64,000 nt of DNA, taken from contig CM040088.1 of the NCBI GenBank assembly GCA_022496805.1, positions 26,023,501 through 26,087,500 of the forward strand, read 5' to 3'. Every line of letters starts with the position of its first letter. Positions within the stretch are counted from its first letter, which is position 1. Of this stretch, positions 23,601 through 40,504 are shown piece after piece. The notes beneath the pieces were generated by a model. The model saw only the letters and a program-made list of their open reading frames with translations. It did not search any database and had not been told where the DNA came from. This DNA comes from Pohlia nutans. Its lineage: Eukaryota; Streptophyta; Bryopsida; Bryales; Mniaceae. A program made the translations under genes and the position numbers.

Positions 23601-26600
23601 TTTTTCTACCGATTTTCTGCTCAAAACACTTCAAACTAAACCCTAATCTTTGACGATTGAAGCCAATTAAAATCAGTGTAAAATCACAAAGTGTGTCTTA
23701 TTATTCAACAATTTATGCCACCATGTTTATAGAAAAGAAAGAGAATACTCTAAACCTAATTTGAATTCGATCCAGGCTATATTGGCATTTTTCATCAAGC
23801 TTCTTTGTCTTCTACAATTCTCTCATGCACAATTTGTGTCTTCATCTCTATTGCTTTAAATGTTACCATTTTTTTATTTAAAAAAATTAATACTTAATTT
23901 GAATTTAATCTTGGCCATATAGATTAATCTTTTTAAAAACTCTTTGGTGTCTTGCAATTCTTTAATGCACAACTTGCATTTTCATTGGAAAAGTAAATTG
24001 ATTTTCCAAAAAAATCCTTTGTATCTAACAATTTTCACAATCATATGACCATTCTCTATAAATCTACATCCAATAATTACCAAACACATGCAACCCATTT
24101 CCATGAGCAAAATCAAAACATCCATAAATTTCCTATTGAAAAAATATATAGTGAATTTCTAAACACTCAAATGCTTTCATAGAAACAATCATTTCTTGAG
24201 CTCTTAGCAACTCTTCAATATCCACAATGCAGTATCAACTAGTTTTCATCTTTCATCAAATTGCACTCACAAAACGCCATTGCTCGAAAAATACATATTT
24301 TAATTCCATAAGCATGAGCAAGCTTAAGTCTTTGAAAATAAATATCCGTAGCTAATTTTAACTAGATCCTTTTAAAAAACACTCAAAGTCACGCTTGTAT
24401 ATGCTTCATGAAAATGTAGTTTATTTTTTTTTAAAGTCTTTTGTTTTGAATTGGAGAATGGGCTCAAACCCAAAATTCTAATGTAAAGCTTAGGCAAAGT
24501 GCTAATTAATTAAAGAAGTGAGCTATTGGGTAAGCTTCAAAAAACAATTTTGAGGTATTCAACTCATTTTTGGCCTTCATTTTGACTGCTAATATCTTGA
24601 CATCCATGAAAGAAAATAGGTTGAAATTTTATCAACACATTTTCGTAGTATTTTAGTATAAGATCCAATAGTTTAAACTAGGAGCAAATGAGAATCTGTT
24701 TTTTTTGTCAATGCATTTAAAATGGTAGGTTCGGAGCAATTTTGAAGGCAACAAAACCCCAACTTATGATAAAACTTCATTTATTGGCTATTTTTCTAGT
24801 TTTAAATTATTTATGATTTTTTTTTTTTTAAATTACAATATCTCCAGTCCATTGAGTCCAAATTTAGTGAAATCACAATTATACAAATCTCTTCTTAAGT
24901 TTGAGTTTAGAGGGTGCACTGTACTAAACACATACAAGTATACGTGAGTACACAGTATGGATATTAATTTGAACACTGTAGTATGTCGTATACATACAAT
25001 AAACATATTTAGAGTTGAAAATATTGACGTATACTTACATTAAAGGCATATTTAGGACGGAATAGATTTGTATACAAAAAGAATTAAATATATAACCCCT
25101 CGTATACATTGGGTTTTTAGAGGGGACCATAAACGCACATGATTCTCAAACATAATGTAGAGTGCACCTCGGGGAGTTTGAGGACTTTTCAATAGTACCA
25201 ATGTAATCTCCATTAGATTAACAATCTAATTCTTGCAAAATCTCATAATTAATTATAGTTTATTACTATTTTGTAGTTTCATTAATTGAAGTTCAATTGA
25301 AATTCAATTATTTTCAAATATTATCCTAATTGTGTGAAACCTTTAATGCACAAACGACATGTTCTAAAGTTGCGAGTTTTGCCTCAGCTTTTTCAAACCA
25401 ATCACTGCACTTTGCGTTGTTAAAAGATTTGAACCTCTTGAATTTCCAAAGCACATTGGAGTTCACCCAAAGTACACTTGAGTTCCCAATGATGGAATCT
25501 CCACATGCCCCTCACTGACCTCATGCCCATCCAAAGCAAAGAGCTTTAGTGGCTTGTGATGGGAGATGTTAGAAAATATCTAATTAAGGAACAAAAACTT
25601 AGCTCAATAGACAGGGTAGGGGAGTTCACTTTGCAAATAACTCAATTGTAAGAACTTATTCAACATGCCAAAAAAACTTCTTCCAAACTTTATTTTTTTA
25701 AAGTTAGAATAAAAATGAAGAATGTTCTCAAATCTAGGTACCAAACCAATAGCTTGGTATTTAGTCTTTTGCCTCTAGTGAAGAGGTTAAGAACTCAAAC
25801 CCCTTGCCACTGCTATTGTCTACACAATTATGATGTAGGCTCCTAAGTAAACTTAAACACCTAATCAACCATTTGAGAACTTGGAGGTTTTCTATTGAAG
25901 GAAAATCAAACCTCAAAATAATGCCCTAGATTGTTATAACCTCTTTAGTAAGAAGCAATAGTGGTACAATTACTATACAATCACTCTATGGATTGTCTCA
26001 CTCGACCGTTCCGGTCCAAAACTGGTCGAGTCCAACAACCTGTGCTCATGGAGGAATTTTTGCGGCAATGTGCTCAACGGCACGGGTCCCACTGAGTTTA
26101 AGGTTTCTTTCCACTTTGAGACACACTTTTCAGTTAACTCTAATGGGAGTACTAGTTCTATTCAAAGTTAATTTTTTTCTTATTCCTTCCAACGCTAGAA
26201 GAAATCAAGATCAAGGAAAGTCGTTTTCTTTCCAAAATCCAAATTTCAATCCCTATACTATAACATAGTAAATTTTAGTTGATAAGAGTCATACTTTTAA
26301 TGTTATTTCTCTAAATAGACATTTGAAAAAAAGCCCTCTAAATGTATCATTCTTAAATTAATAACTAAATGCAAATTTGATCGTCTATTTATATCGTCAC
26401 CATAAATTGAATTAAATTATGGATAAATTATTCTAAAATTAAAATAAAAAGTAAAAGCGTGGCTAAATCATAAGGAACACTTGGGTCAACGGAGCAGGGC
26501 CACACTAACTGAGTGCATGTCCCATCTTCACCAAGCCTGCACACGTCCAGGAATCTTCCCACACAAAGCCAGCACATGTGAAACAGTCATCTTCTATCAC

Positions 26601-26913
26601 CAATCCAGAATGCCCACCGAAAATTGCATAGCAATGGCATAGAAAACCCACCGAAAATTGCTCAATTACAAGTACCTTCAATTCAATAAACTTCGTCACC
26701 AAGAATTCGATTACTATGTGCAGTCGTGTGTAAAATACACGACATACAACTCTGCCTGGAGGTTCCGGGTTCCGAGTCGATCCACAGAACGCTGCAAATG
26801 TCCAGGTGCGAATATTCTACAATAGCAACAATTAGGAAAAAAGTCCGCCTACAACATTGCGACTAATTTCGGCACTGAAACAAGCAAGATGTGGACCCAG
26901 TAAATTGGGGACG
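23601..26913. other. Intergenic stretch, no supported gene
   Basis: About 3.3 kb of AT-rich DNA between the V-ATPase D chimera and the synthetase gene. Open frames up to 91 codons (for example 25993-26268) show no known motif. The first few hundred bases beyond 23601 would hold the promoter of the chimera if one exists; 26480-26913 is 3' flank of the synthetase gene. Confidence 0.5.
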
Positions 26914-31849
<4,936 letters not shown>

Positions 31850-32721
31850 TTCGGCTCTCAACAAAAAAATCTGAAAAATTGAAACAAAATATCAATAGAT
31901 ACATAGGACCCTGGTAATCTTTCACATTTTCCAAAAAAAACTATGTGCAACGACTGTGTCCCAAGGGCAGATATACGTGGTATGGTCAAATTGAAGTCTG
32001 CTCAAGCTGACTGAATCACTCTCAACACAAGAATCCTTCAAAATAAGGGTTTGAAATAAATTGAGCAGAGAGAAAAAAACACGCCCGAATTGAACTCTAC
32101 ATCAATGAACGCTCGATACACAGCGTGTTACAAAACCCTAATTGGCCGCAAGAGCAATCTTTAAACCCCTCCATTTTCGATACAGAAAAACGATTCCCGC
32201 TGAGTGCAATGCTGAGCGGAGGGTCAAGAGTTGTGACGAACATAAAAATCACAGCGGCAATTCAAATACTGTGCCTACTGCGACACTCGTCAGAAAAGTT
32301 CGAAGAGTAAGTCCCACTCCTGAATTGCTCACCTTCAGTTCCAACCTCATAAATTACAGGCTTCCAAACACCACAAAAAAAACGCCGTGAACGATCCTCG
32401 GTCTCCCCGTCGTCACCTCTCAGGCAGCCCTCGTGTCCCGCAATTGCGCCAGTCTCTGCACAATTGGATCAGAGAAAAAACAACAGATCCTACACGTAAC
32501 TTGTGTCTGGGGAATTTGAAACTGCAACGAAGGTGTTCATGTTCATGACTCTGATTAACGCTCCGATGCTGGCTGCTGTGAGTCTCCGAGCGGAAGATCA
32601 AGACTGAAACAGAGCTCAAGTTGCAGGAAACCCTAAAAAAACCCTCGTCTCTAAGGGCTCCTCAGAGCAAGGGATTCGCTCCCTGCCCCGGGCTCGCACT
32701 GCCCGTCCCACCTTCATCCCC
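31850..32721. promoter_or_regulatory. Upstream region of the synthetase gene
   Basis: About 870 bp between the start codon and the minisatellite. It should hold the 5' UTR and core promoter on the minus strand. A 5' UTR intron is possible, but I cannot place the transcription start. Small plus-strand open frames at 32125-32390 have no recognisable domain. Confidence 0.35.
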
Positions 32722-32897
32722 GCAGGGTCTTCATGTCCGCAGGGTCTTCATTTCCAGCAGGGTCTTCATTTCCAGCAGGGTCTTCATTTCCAGCAGGGTC
32801 TTCATTTCCGCAGGGTCTTCATTTCCGCAGGGTCTTCATTTCCGCAGGGTCTTCATTTCCAGCAGGGTCTTCATTTCCAGCAGGGTCTTCATTCCCC
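32722..32897. repeat. Minisatellite, about ten 17-18-bp units
   Basis: The unit is GCAGGGTCTTCATTTCC with or without a trailing A, and a partly matching unit follows at 32898. The two lengths alternate in blocks, so the array is not an in-frame protein repeat. It lies about 0.9 kb upstream of the synthetase start. The overlapping open frames at 32621-33001 are by-products. Confidence 0.9.
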
Positions 32898-32990
32898 GCA
32901 AGGTCTTGGCCCGCCCGATTGGTCTGTTCGATTGGTCCGCCTGCTTCCGATACCCACCGAGGGTCACTGCACTAATTATCCCATTAACCC

Positions 32991-33567
32991 TTAACCCCTA
33001 AATGCCTAGAGCCCTCTCCAAATTCGGCGATTTTGCAAAGATGCATTATAAAATGCAATCTAGAGGGATATTTTGAACTTGATATATGAATAAAAATTGT
33101 ACATTATGAATTTTCGATTCTATCCATACGGTTAGATCTATGATTACTATTACCAATAATTTTGTATAAAATTTGAAACGTGAAATTCAAAATTATTTTG
33201 TAATTCAATTACGAATAAGATATTGACAATCTACGGATGAAATTCATTGTGATTGGTTGAAATGTAATACTCTAAGTGTAGTGATTTTTGGAGATTTTTT
33301 GGTTGCTTAATTTTATGAGTTGACTTTTTTTAGAGCACTTTTACACTGAAATTTTCAAAATTTTGGGTGAATCACTACAACATGAAACGAGGCATAAAAA
33401 ATTTGCAAATCATCCCCTTTCTAATCGGATCACATATGCATGAAGCTAACTTCCCATAGAATCTACAGTAAAAATTCCACACTACAAAAAGTGCATGACG
33501 GATGAGAAATTTTGAATGAAATCTGTACATCGTCCAAAAAATGGACGCTTAGGCAGTTAGGGGTTAA
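32991..33567 (-). mobile_element. TTAA-flanked MITE, family A (copy A3), nested in G2
   Basis: Ends are TTAACCCCTAAATGCC and GGCAGTTAGGGGTTAA. The interior matches A2 in the same orientation. A palindrome GTCCAAAAAATGGAC lies just inside the right end. Confidence 0.85.
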
Positions 33568-34096
33568 GCGTCTACATTTACCCGGTCAAACCACATCAAT
33601 TTCTCATATTTTAAAATGTATTATATTTTTATTGGTATTTTCCTCATATAATTTATTCTTAAACCAATTTACACTAATTTTTTCATAATTATGTAAATGA
33701 AAATGAATTTTATGAGATTTTTCAAGAAAATTCTCTTGTAGTAGCCATAGTAATTACAAAAATGTCTAAAATAGTATGATTTTTTGTGGAAAAGTGTAAA
33801 TAATAGTGATGAACAACAAGGTGTAGGTGGCATGCTTCTCGAATTTACATAAAAAGAAATTTAATTGAATTTTTTTTTCTGCAATGTATGTTGGAATTTT
33901 AGGGCATTGAGCTTTAAAGTGTTGTAAAAAACGCAATTTTAACAATTTTGAAGAACCATAAATTGGACGAGAAAGTAGAAGATAGCTCCTACACTTTTTT
34001 AGCAAAGACCATTTTCATTTGAAATTAGGAACTAGGTGAAAATCAGTGTTTGACTAAAAAACGATCAAACATGACCCCACGGGGCTCCTTGCGCGC

Positions 34097-34912
34097 TTAA
34101 CCCCTAAAGGTCCCTAGCTTTTTTGGGCTTAAAATCATCATCGCTTTTGATGTGTTATAGGTCTAACTGTAAGTGAGGTATAGAAATCTCAACCGTACAA
34201 TCTTGTAACATACATGTTGTAGATCATGTGGATCAATTTTGGGGTCATTTGGCCATATGGATTGCAAGATCATAGTGTTTTAGTGCTAAAAAAGGATGCT
34301 CAAATTTTCCTAGCAACACAATTAGAGGTGAAATTCGTTTTCAAAATTACTCAAATGAAAAAACGTTGAACTATAAAGTTGTTCAAAATCATCATATAAA
34401 CACATTAGTACCAAAAAAGCCTCATGAAAAAATTTAATGTGCCCTAAAATGGCCTTGCAATGTCAAAAAGTAGCCCGAAAAGTGACCCATTTGAACCAAA
34501 AAGCAAAAAGTGTCCAAACTAGACCCGTGCACTAAAATGACTCCCAAAAATTCATAACAACATGGATTGACCTGAAAATTTTACCATGATAACTAAACTT
34601 CAAGGGGAATCCAACCCAACAAGTTTTATTGAAAACGGACTTGGGATGAAGGAGATACAAGCCCCCGAAGTTGCTGCCATCAAAATTCACAGAACTGTCC
34701 AAAAAAAACATACCTACTTTCAAATGATCACCAAAAATTCAATTCATCTCGGATTGATCTGAAATTTTTACCACACATTCCATACATCATGTGGGGAGTT
34801 TTTTCAAAATTTCAGCAAAATCGGACACGTTTTGCAAAAGTTACAGCTCTTCGAAGGTGACTGTACCCCCAAAAACGTCCAAAATATGGACGCCGGGACG
34901 CTTAGGGGTTAA
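34097..34912 (+). mobile_element. TTAA-flanked MITE, family B (copy B2), nested in G2
   Basis: Ends are TTAACCCCTAAAGGTCCC and GGGACGCTTAGGGGTTAA. It is the inverted counterpart of B1. Palindromes AGCTTTTTTGGGCT and GTCCAAAATATGGAC sit near the left and right ends. Confidence 0.85.
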
Positions 34913-34919
34913 GGGTTAA

Positions 34920-35771
34920 GTGAGGAAGGGTTTGTAGTGCCTGTGGGAAATTAGTGAAGGTGATACTAAATATCATGATAATGTAAAATTAGCATGATAT
35001 GAAGATTTCATCTCCTCAGTCAAAATTTCAGCCTTCGCTAATTTTGAGATTTGGCAAAATAGTGCGTGTCTTAGGAATTAGTATCACACGCACTAAATGG
35101 CATAATCAGTGTAGTTCAAGCTAATCATTTTCACGAGTTGATGAACCAAGTCAGAGAAAAATATGCAGCCTAATTTACAGTGACATATTCAATCGATTGT
35201 ATTGTGATAAATATAAGTTGCATGGGTCCAGATTTTATATCACCAAAATCAGCAAAGAATATTGCATGTGTTGATAAAATAAATAAATATAAATAAAAAG
35301 ATTGACCAAAAGGAATTTCACATAAGACCCCTCAAAACTGCCCAAAAAAAATGAGGTTCAATTTAAAATGACAAAGTCAATCGATTGTATTGTGAAAAAT
35401 ATAAGTCGAATGGGACCAAATTTTATACCATCGGAACCAGTGAAGAGTATTACATGTGTTGATAAAAACCCTGAATCCACGTCTTGTTTCAAAATTAAAA
35501 AATAACTACAACAAAGTAATGAATAATACTAAAATTTTAATTTATTTTGTTTAAGAATCGACTATAAATATATATAATTTTATTTTTTTAAATCTTATTT
35601 TAAAAACAAATTATTAAAAAATATTGTTTTTGATTTTGAAAATTAAACATGAGTGTTGAGGTTGCTTTAAAGTTAACATTTTAAACTTAAAAGAAAAAAA
35701 AAATTACGAGAAGCACTCAAATTCAATTAACAAAGAGTTCTAGAAATAAATTTGCACTTTTGGTTTCCCAT
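34920..35771. other. Intergenic stretch with inverted C-like repeats
   Basis: Around 35160-35300 and 35350-35475 two diverged segments share TCAATCGATTGTATTGTGA, GGGACCAAATTTTATA-like and ATTGCATGTGTTGATAAA blocks. They resemble the reverse complement of family C. The rest is AT-rich with nothing recognised. Confidence 0.5.
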
Positions 35772-36351
35772 TTAACCCCTAACCGCCCAACCATGCATAT
35801 TTTGCATGATGTACAGATTTGAAGTCTGTTTCTCATCCATTATGCACTTTTTGCAGTGTGGATTTTTTATTGATTTTTTGCAGTGGGAAGTTAGCTCCGT
35901 GCATGTGTGATCTGATTAGAAAGGGGATGATTTATGAAATTTTTATGCCTCATTTCATGTTGTAGTGTTCCACCCAAAATTTCGCAGATTTTAGTCTAAA
36001 AGTGCTCTTGAAAAAGTCAACTACTAAAATTAAGCAACCAAAAAATCTCCAAAAATCACTACACTTAGAGTATTACATTTCAACCCATCACAACAAATTT
36101 CATTATTAAATTGTCAATATCTTATTCGTAATCATATTACAAAAGAATGTTAAATTTTAAGTTTGAAATTTAATACACAAATATTGGTGATCATAGCAAT
36201 CGCAAATCTAACCGTATGGATAGAATCTAAAATGCATAACGTACAACTTTTATTCATTCATCAACTTGAAAATATCCCTCTTAGTTGCATTTTATAATGC
36301 ATCTTTGAAAAACTGCCACATCTGAAAAGGGTGAGAACGTTTAGGGGTTAA
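35772..36351 (+). mobile_element. TTAA-flanked MITE, family A (copy A4)
   Basis: Ends are TTAACCCCTAACCGCCC and GAACGTTTAGGGGTTAA. It has the same orientation and interior as A1. The subterminal palindrome here is ATGCATATTTTGCAT, different in sequence but equal in position to that of other A copies. Confidence 0.85.
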
Positions 36352-36365
36352 TTGATAAATTTTAG

Positions 36366-36894
36366 TTAACCCCTAAATGACAAAGGGGGTAAGGGCGAAA
36401 CCTAGATGTGTTATAAAATGTTATTTCTGCAACTTTGATGAAGTTTGGTCCAAAAGAGAAAATGAGAAGCATGATGTTTTAAAATATGTTTTAGACACTC
36501 ATTTAATGAATTTAGAAGAATTTACCATTTAATATTCACCAGAATTACAATTTTTACTTTTAAAATTTGAAATTTGGTATTATTGGTTAAAACTAGACAT
36601 TTTATTCTAAAATTTATAAAAGAAAAAATTTCAAATGAGAGAACATCATTACTTTCCCGAAATATAAAGTTTTATAATACTAAGATGAGACAATGTTGAG
36701 GTGTTTATCTTTGAAAATTTCCTTAGTAAACCTCAGTATTCCAAATGAAATGCATCAAACAACATTAGAACATGATCTCTACCTCCAATTCCAACAAAAA
36801 AATCAAAACTCGAAAAATGTCATTTCCTGACCATGGGCAATCACTGTTGTTTGGACTACGATCAAAAATGGTCGATTGGTCACTTAGGGGTTAA
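36366..36894 (+). mobile_element. TTAA-flanked MITE, family E (copy E2)
   Basis: Ends are TTAACCCCTAAATGAC and GGTCACTTAGGGGTTAA. The interior parallels E1 in the same orientation. The right subterminal palindrome is CGATCAAAAATGGTCG. Confidence 0.8.
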
Positions 36895-37498
36895 TGCAAT
36901 GATAGATCTAACCTTATGGATATGATCTATAGGTCGTAGTTTTAAACTTTAGTTTAAAAATCATCATTAAAATGGTTTTCTAAATTTCACTTTATAAATA
37001 CATCTTTACATTTCTAGAAATTTATAGTCTTTAAAGAGTTAAATATACCTTCATAATTTCATCTTTATTTATATTATTTTTTAAAATGTCTAAATTTTAA
37101 AAAATTACTTTCCCAAATTTCTAAAAATTAACATAGACATTTTACAAAAATTCCAATGTTTTGGGATTGTCGAACTTAATAATCAAAATTAAAATAAACT
37201 CTATGCACAAAAGTGCCGAAATAGAAAAGATAGTATTGTACAGTAATACAATACTTTCAAGTTACAACGTTTTATAATTATTAGTAAAGAAAATCAAAAC
37301 CTCTTAATAAAAAAAACATGTAAACATTCACTAAATATCTAAGGATATGGATTAAAATACACTATTCTATTCACGATAGGACTACATTACTGTAGCGTAT
37401 TTCATTGAATACAAATAAGTTTGAAAATCATTGTTATTTTAGATACTTTTGTGATCAAGTATGAATCACTTAATATCCTATATATAGAAATTGTTTGG

Positions 37499-37560
<62 letters not shown>

Positions 37561-38215
37561 CCGTACCTGAAAGCAAATTCTTCGCCCTTCCACCAAATAA
37601 TTATTATGTTTATGAAAATAGAATCGGTAAAACGGATATTCCACAAATCCGTTTTTTTCTTTGTAATTTGTTTAAAAAATAATTTCCCTTAAATTCTTCC
37701 ATCTATTTTTAGAACTAATTTTCTTCAAACTTGCTTCCAAGGTATGGTATATATATATATTTAAACCAAACAAATCAATGAGAGCATCAAACATGGTAAA
37801 ACTGAAATTTCAATACCAAACAAGAAGAGGAAAATATTCACATGATCACAATTATAGTAGTTGCAATATGGAAGAAAATAATCTCATAAATCACAAATAT
37901 TAGGAGAAATACACAAACGATTTGAATAGTCATGATATACCTAAAAAGAACCATATTGCTCTTATAGGTTTCCCTTAAAAAGAGCGTTGTGGTAAAGTTT
38001 CCCTTTCTTTTTCTTATTAAAGGAGGCACAAGATGTCAAAATAGAGAATAATGGAATCCAACATTTGATTTTTTCTATTTATCTTCAATAAGGAAAAAAT
38101 GACCCTAATATATATAAAACCGGAGGTAATGTAGTCCAAAAACATTTTAAAAATAAATTCCAAAAATTTTGGGTATTTTTTCTTACATTGAAGGCTTAGT
38201 TCTTGGAACCCATTT
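36895..38215. other. Intergenic stretch with an AT microsatellite
   Basis: About 1.3 kb, very AT-rich. The one clear feature is (AT)29 at 37501-37558. No gene is supported. Confidence 0.6.
37501..37558. repeat. (AT)29 microsatellite
   Basis: An uninterrupted AT tract. The open frames reading through it as Ile-Tyr repeats are artefacts. Confidence 0.98.
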
Positions 38216-38770
38216 TTAACCTTTAAGCGTGCAAGGAGCCATGTAGGGCCATGTTTGATCATTTTTCAGTCAAACGTTGATTTTCACCTAGTTCCTAATT
38301 TTAAATGAAAATGGTCCCATCTAAGAAAGTGTGGAGGCTACTTCTACTTTCTAGTCCAATTTATCGTTCTTTAAAATTGTTAAAACTGCGTTTTTTACAA
38401 CACATTAAAACTCAAAGCCTTAAAATTCCATTATACACTACAAAAAATATTTTTCAATTGAATTTCTTTTTACATAAGCTCAAGAAGTATGCCAGCTACA
38501 CCTTGTTGTTCATCACTATTATTTTCATTTTTCCTAAAAAAAATCATTACTATTTTAGGCATTTTTGTAATTACTATGGCTATTACAAGAGAGAACTTTG
38601 AAAAATCTTATAAAATTAATTTTCATTTAAATAATTATGGAAATATTAGTATAAGTTGGTTTAAGAATAAATTATATGAGAAAAATACCAAAGAAATATA
38701 ATACATTTTAAAATGTGAGAAATTGATGAGGTATGACCGGGTAAATGTAGCGTGGACGTTTAAGGGTTAA
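38216..38770 (+). mobile_element. TTAA-flanked MITE, family G (copy G1)
   Basis: Ends are TTAACCTTTAAGCGTGC and GGACGTTTAAGGGTTAA, length 555 bp. It is uninterrupted and serves as the reference for G2. The open frame at 38305-38601 is an accident of AT-rich sequence. Confidence 0.8.
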
Positions 38771-39983
38771 ATCATGACATAGTTTGGTGGGCACCCCTTT
38801 CAAGCACTACCAAAAAAGGGTGTTGTTTTCGACAAATTTTTCAACACTTTGTTTTTGAAATGTTTATATTATAAACTTGAAGTGACCATAACAACGTTCT
38901 TTTTGACACTCTTTTTGACACCAAAGTAACACAAACAATGTCAAAACTTTTTTCAACATTGTAGTGTCAAAGAATTTTCAAAACTTTGTAATGTCAACAA
39001 AATTGTTGAAAATAGAATTGGAAAAGTGTCAAAAGATGTGTTGTTGACTTTGAAATTTCATAATTAATTACACAAAGGTCCATAAAATTATTAAACAAGT
39101 CGAGTTTTTTTTGGCTTCCTTTTGTCTTTGTAAGGGATTTTCTAAAAAAATTATTATGAGGGGCCTAGCACCTCTAAATCCAGGAGAATCAACCCTATAA
39201 ATAAAAAATTATAAACATCCCACCTTACACAAACTACAAAAATAATTATTTTATAAACATAAAATCTATCTTTACTACAAGGTTAGAATCCCACCTACAA
39301 TTAAAACTTTATAAACATCCCACCCTACATAAATTACAAAAAATAAAAAATTATAAACATAAAATCTATCTTTACTACAATCTTTAATTTTAATAAGCAA
39401 CCAAATGTGGTTGTCCAAGCATGTAGGAGTTAATCTTAGTTACTAGGGTCCCTTTTGGCCCATGAATCTACAAGCTTTGCAGAGAATATATGCAAGTTTA
39501 AACCAATTAGAGCATCTCCAATCCACTCGGATTAGCCCTCTTTAGCGGCAATTTTGAGCAAATCTAGAAATTGTATGGTCTAGTGCAAATACGACAACCA
39601 GCTAAAGAATAATTGAGCTTTGTAGACATGGTTTAAACACGGCATGGTATTATAGGAGACCGACATGGGCCCTTCATTATTTCCGCTAAATTGACGCTCT
39701 TTTTTACCGCCACGCTAACCATTCATTAACGATAAGATTCTGCATCGCCGACGCTCTATGGTCAATAAGAATTCATGGTCAAGTCGATGATGGGGAAAGT
39801 GGATCAGTCACTGTGTCCAACAATAGTCCACTTCCCACTTCCTACCTTGACGCCGCCAACTCAACATCGCAACCACCTCGACAACATCCCACTAGGATAT
39901 TTGTTTCCCACTCTAGCAGAGAGATGCCATTTACTATGAACTACAATACAACATACAAAAGAAGATTTACTTGGGTTTATATA
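38771..39983. other. Intergenic stretch, nothing clear
   Basis: About 1.2 kb. TTAGAGCATCTCCAATCC at about 39507 looks like one end of a Tourist-like element, but I found no matching second end. No gene is supported. Confidence 0.5.
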
Positions 39984-40504
39984 TTTACCCTTTAGTACCA
40001 AGGGTGGTTTTGGATAAACTAGAGTTTTTTGGTGATAATTTTTTTGGTGAATTGAAAATAATTTTGGTGATAGTTTTTTGGTGATAACTCTTTGTTGAAA
40101 TTAGGGATACTAATAATAGTATTCAACTGTATAAATGTAAGTACAGCTTAATCAAACAAGTTTCAAATGGTTAAATCTTGGTAAGATCGGACCATCGGAT
40201 TGGAAGATTACAGTGTGTCTTTGAATTGTATAATGCACATTCAAAAATGAGATTTTAGAAGATGTGTGACTTCAAAGTTAAATAGAAGTTGGGGGTTAAA
40301 TTTTCAAAAATGAAGTGAAGTTGTTTAGCAACCACCTATGTCAACACCTCTCCATTGCAATATTTCATGTCCAAAGCGGACTCACACATAATTACTGTGA
40401 ATTCTATTAGTGAGAGTGACTTATCCATATACGGTTCAGGACAAAAAATTATATGTTAAAAATTGAAAAGAGTTGGTACATTGATCAAGATCAAAATAAA
40501 TACA
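39984..40504 (+). mobile_element. Family H element, left part (H2), interrupted by the LINE
   Basis: Begins TACCCTTTAGTACCAAGGG (TTAA decayed to TTTA) and follows the inverted H1 sequence (57158 down to about 56690) through ATGAGATTTTAGAAGATGTGTG and CTTATCCATATACGGTT. At 40491-40504 it stops at TCAAAATAAATACA, the LINE target-site duplication. The matching second half resumes at 54195. Confidence 0.85.

Larger units (their letters stand above)
32984..34919 (-). mobile_element. TTAA-flanked MITE, family G (copy G2), split by A3 and B2
   Basis: The outer ends are TTAACCC (32984-32990) and GGGTTAA (34913-34919). Removing A3 and B2 with one TTAA each restores ends TTAACCCTTAA...TTAAGGGTTAA, the family G ends seen at 38216-38770. 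The remaining middle, 33568-34096, is the reverse complement of G1 (TACATTTACCCGGTC, AATTGGACGAGAAAGTAGAAG, CACGGGGCTCCTTGCGCGC). Each nested element thus went into the TTAA inside one G end. Confidence 0.85.

Noticed and set aside
25993..26268. 91-codon plus-strand frame as a small gene
   Set aside because: No recognisable motif, no splice context and AT-rich surroundings; not distinguishable from chance.
32722..32897. CRISPR-like direct repeat array
   Set aside because: Units are contiguous without spacers and the genome is eukaryotic; it is a minisatellite.
32621..33001. 126-codon frame with repeated VFISS
   Set aside because: It is the minisatellite read in one frame; unit lengths of 17 and 18 break the frame, so no protein repeat is conserved.
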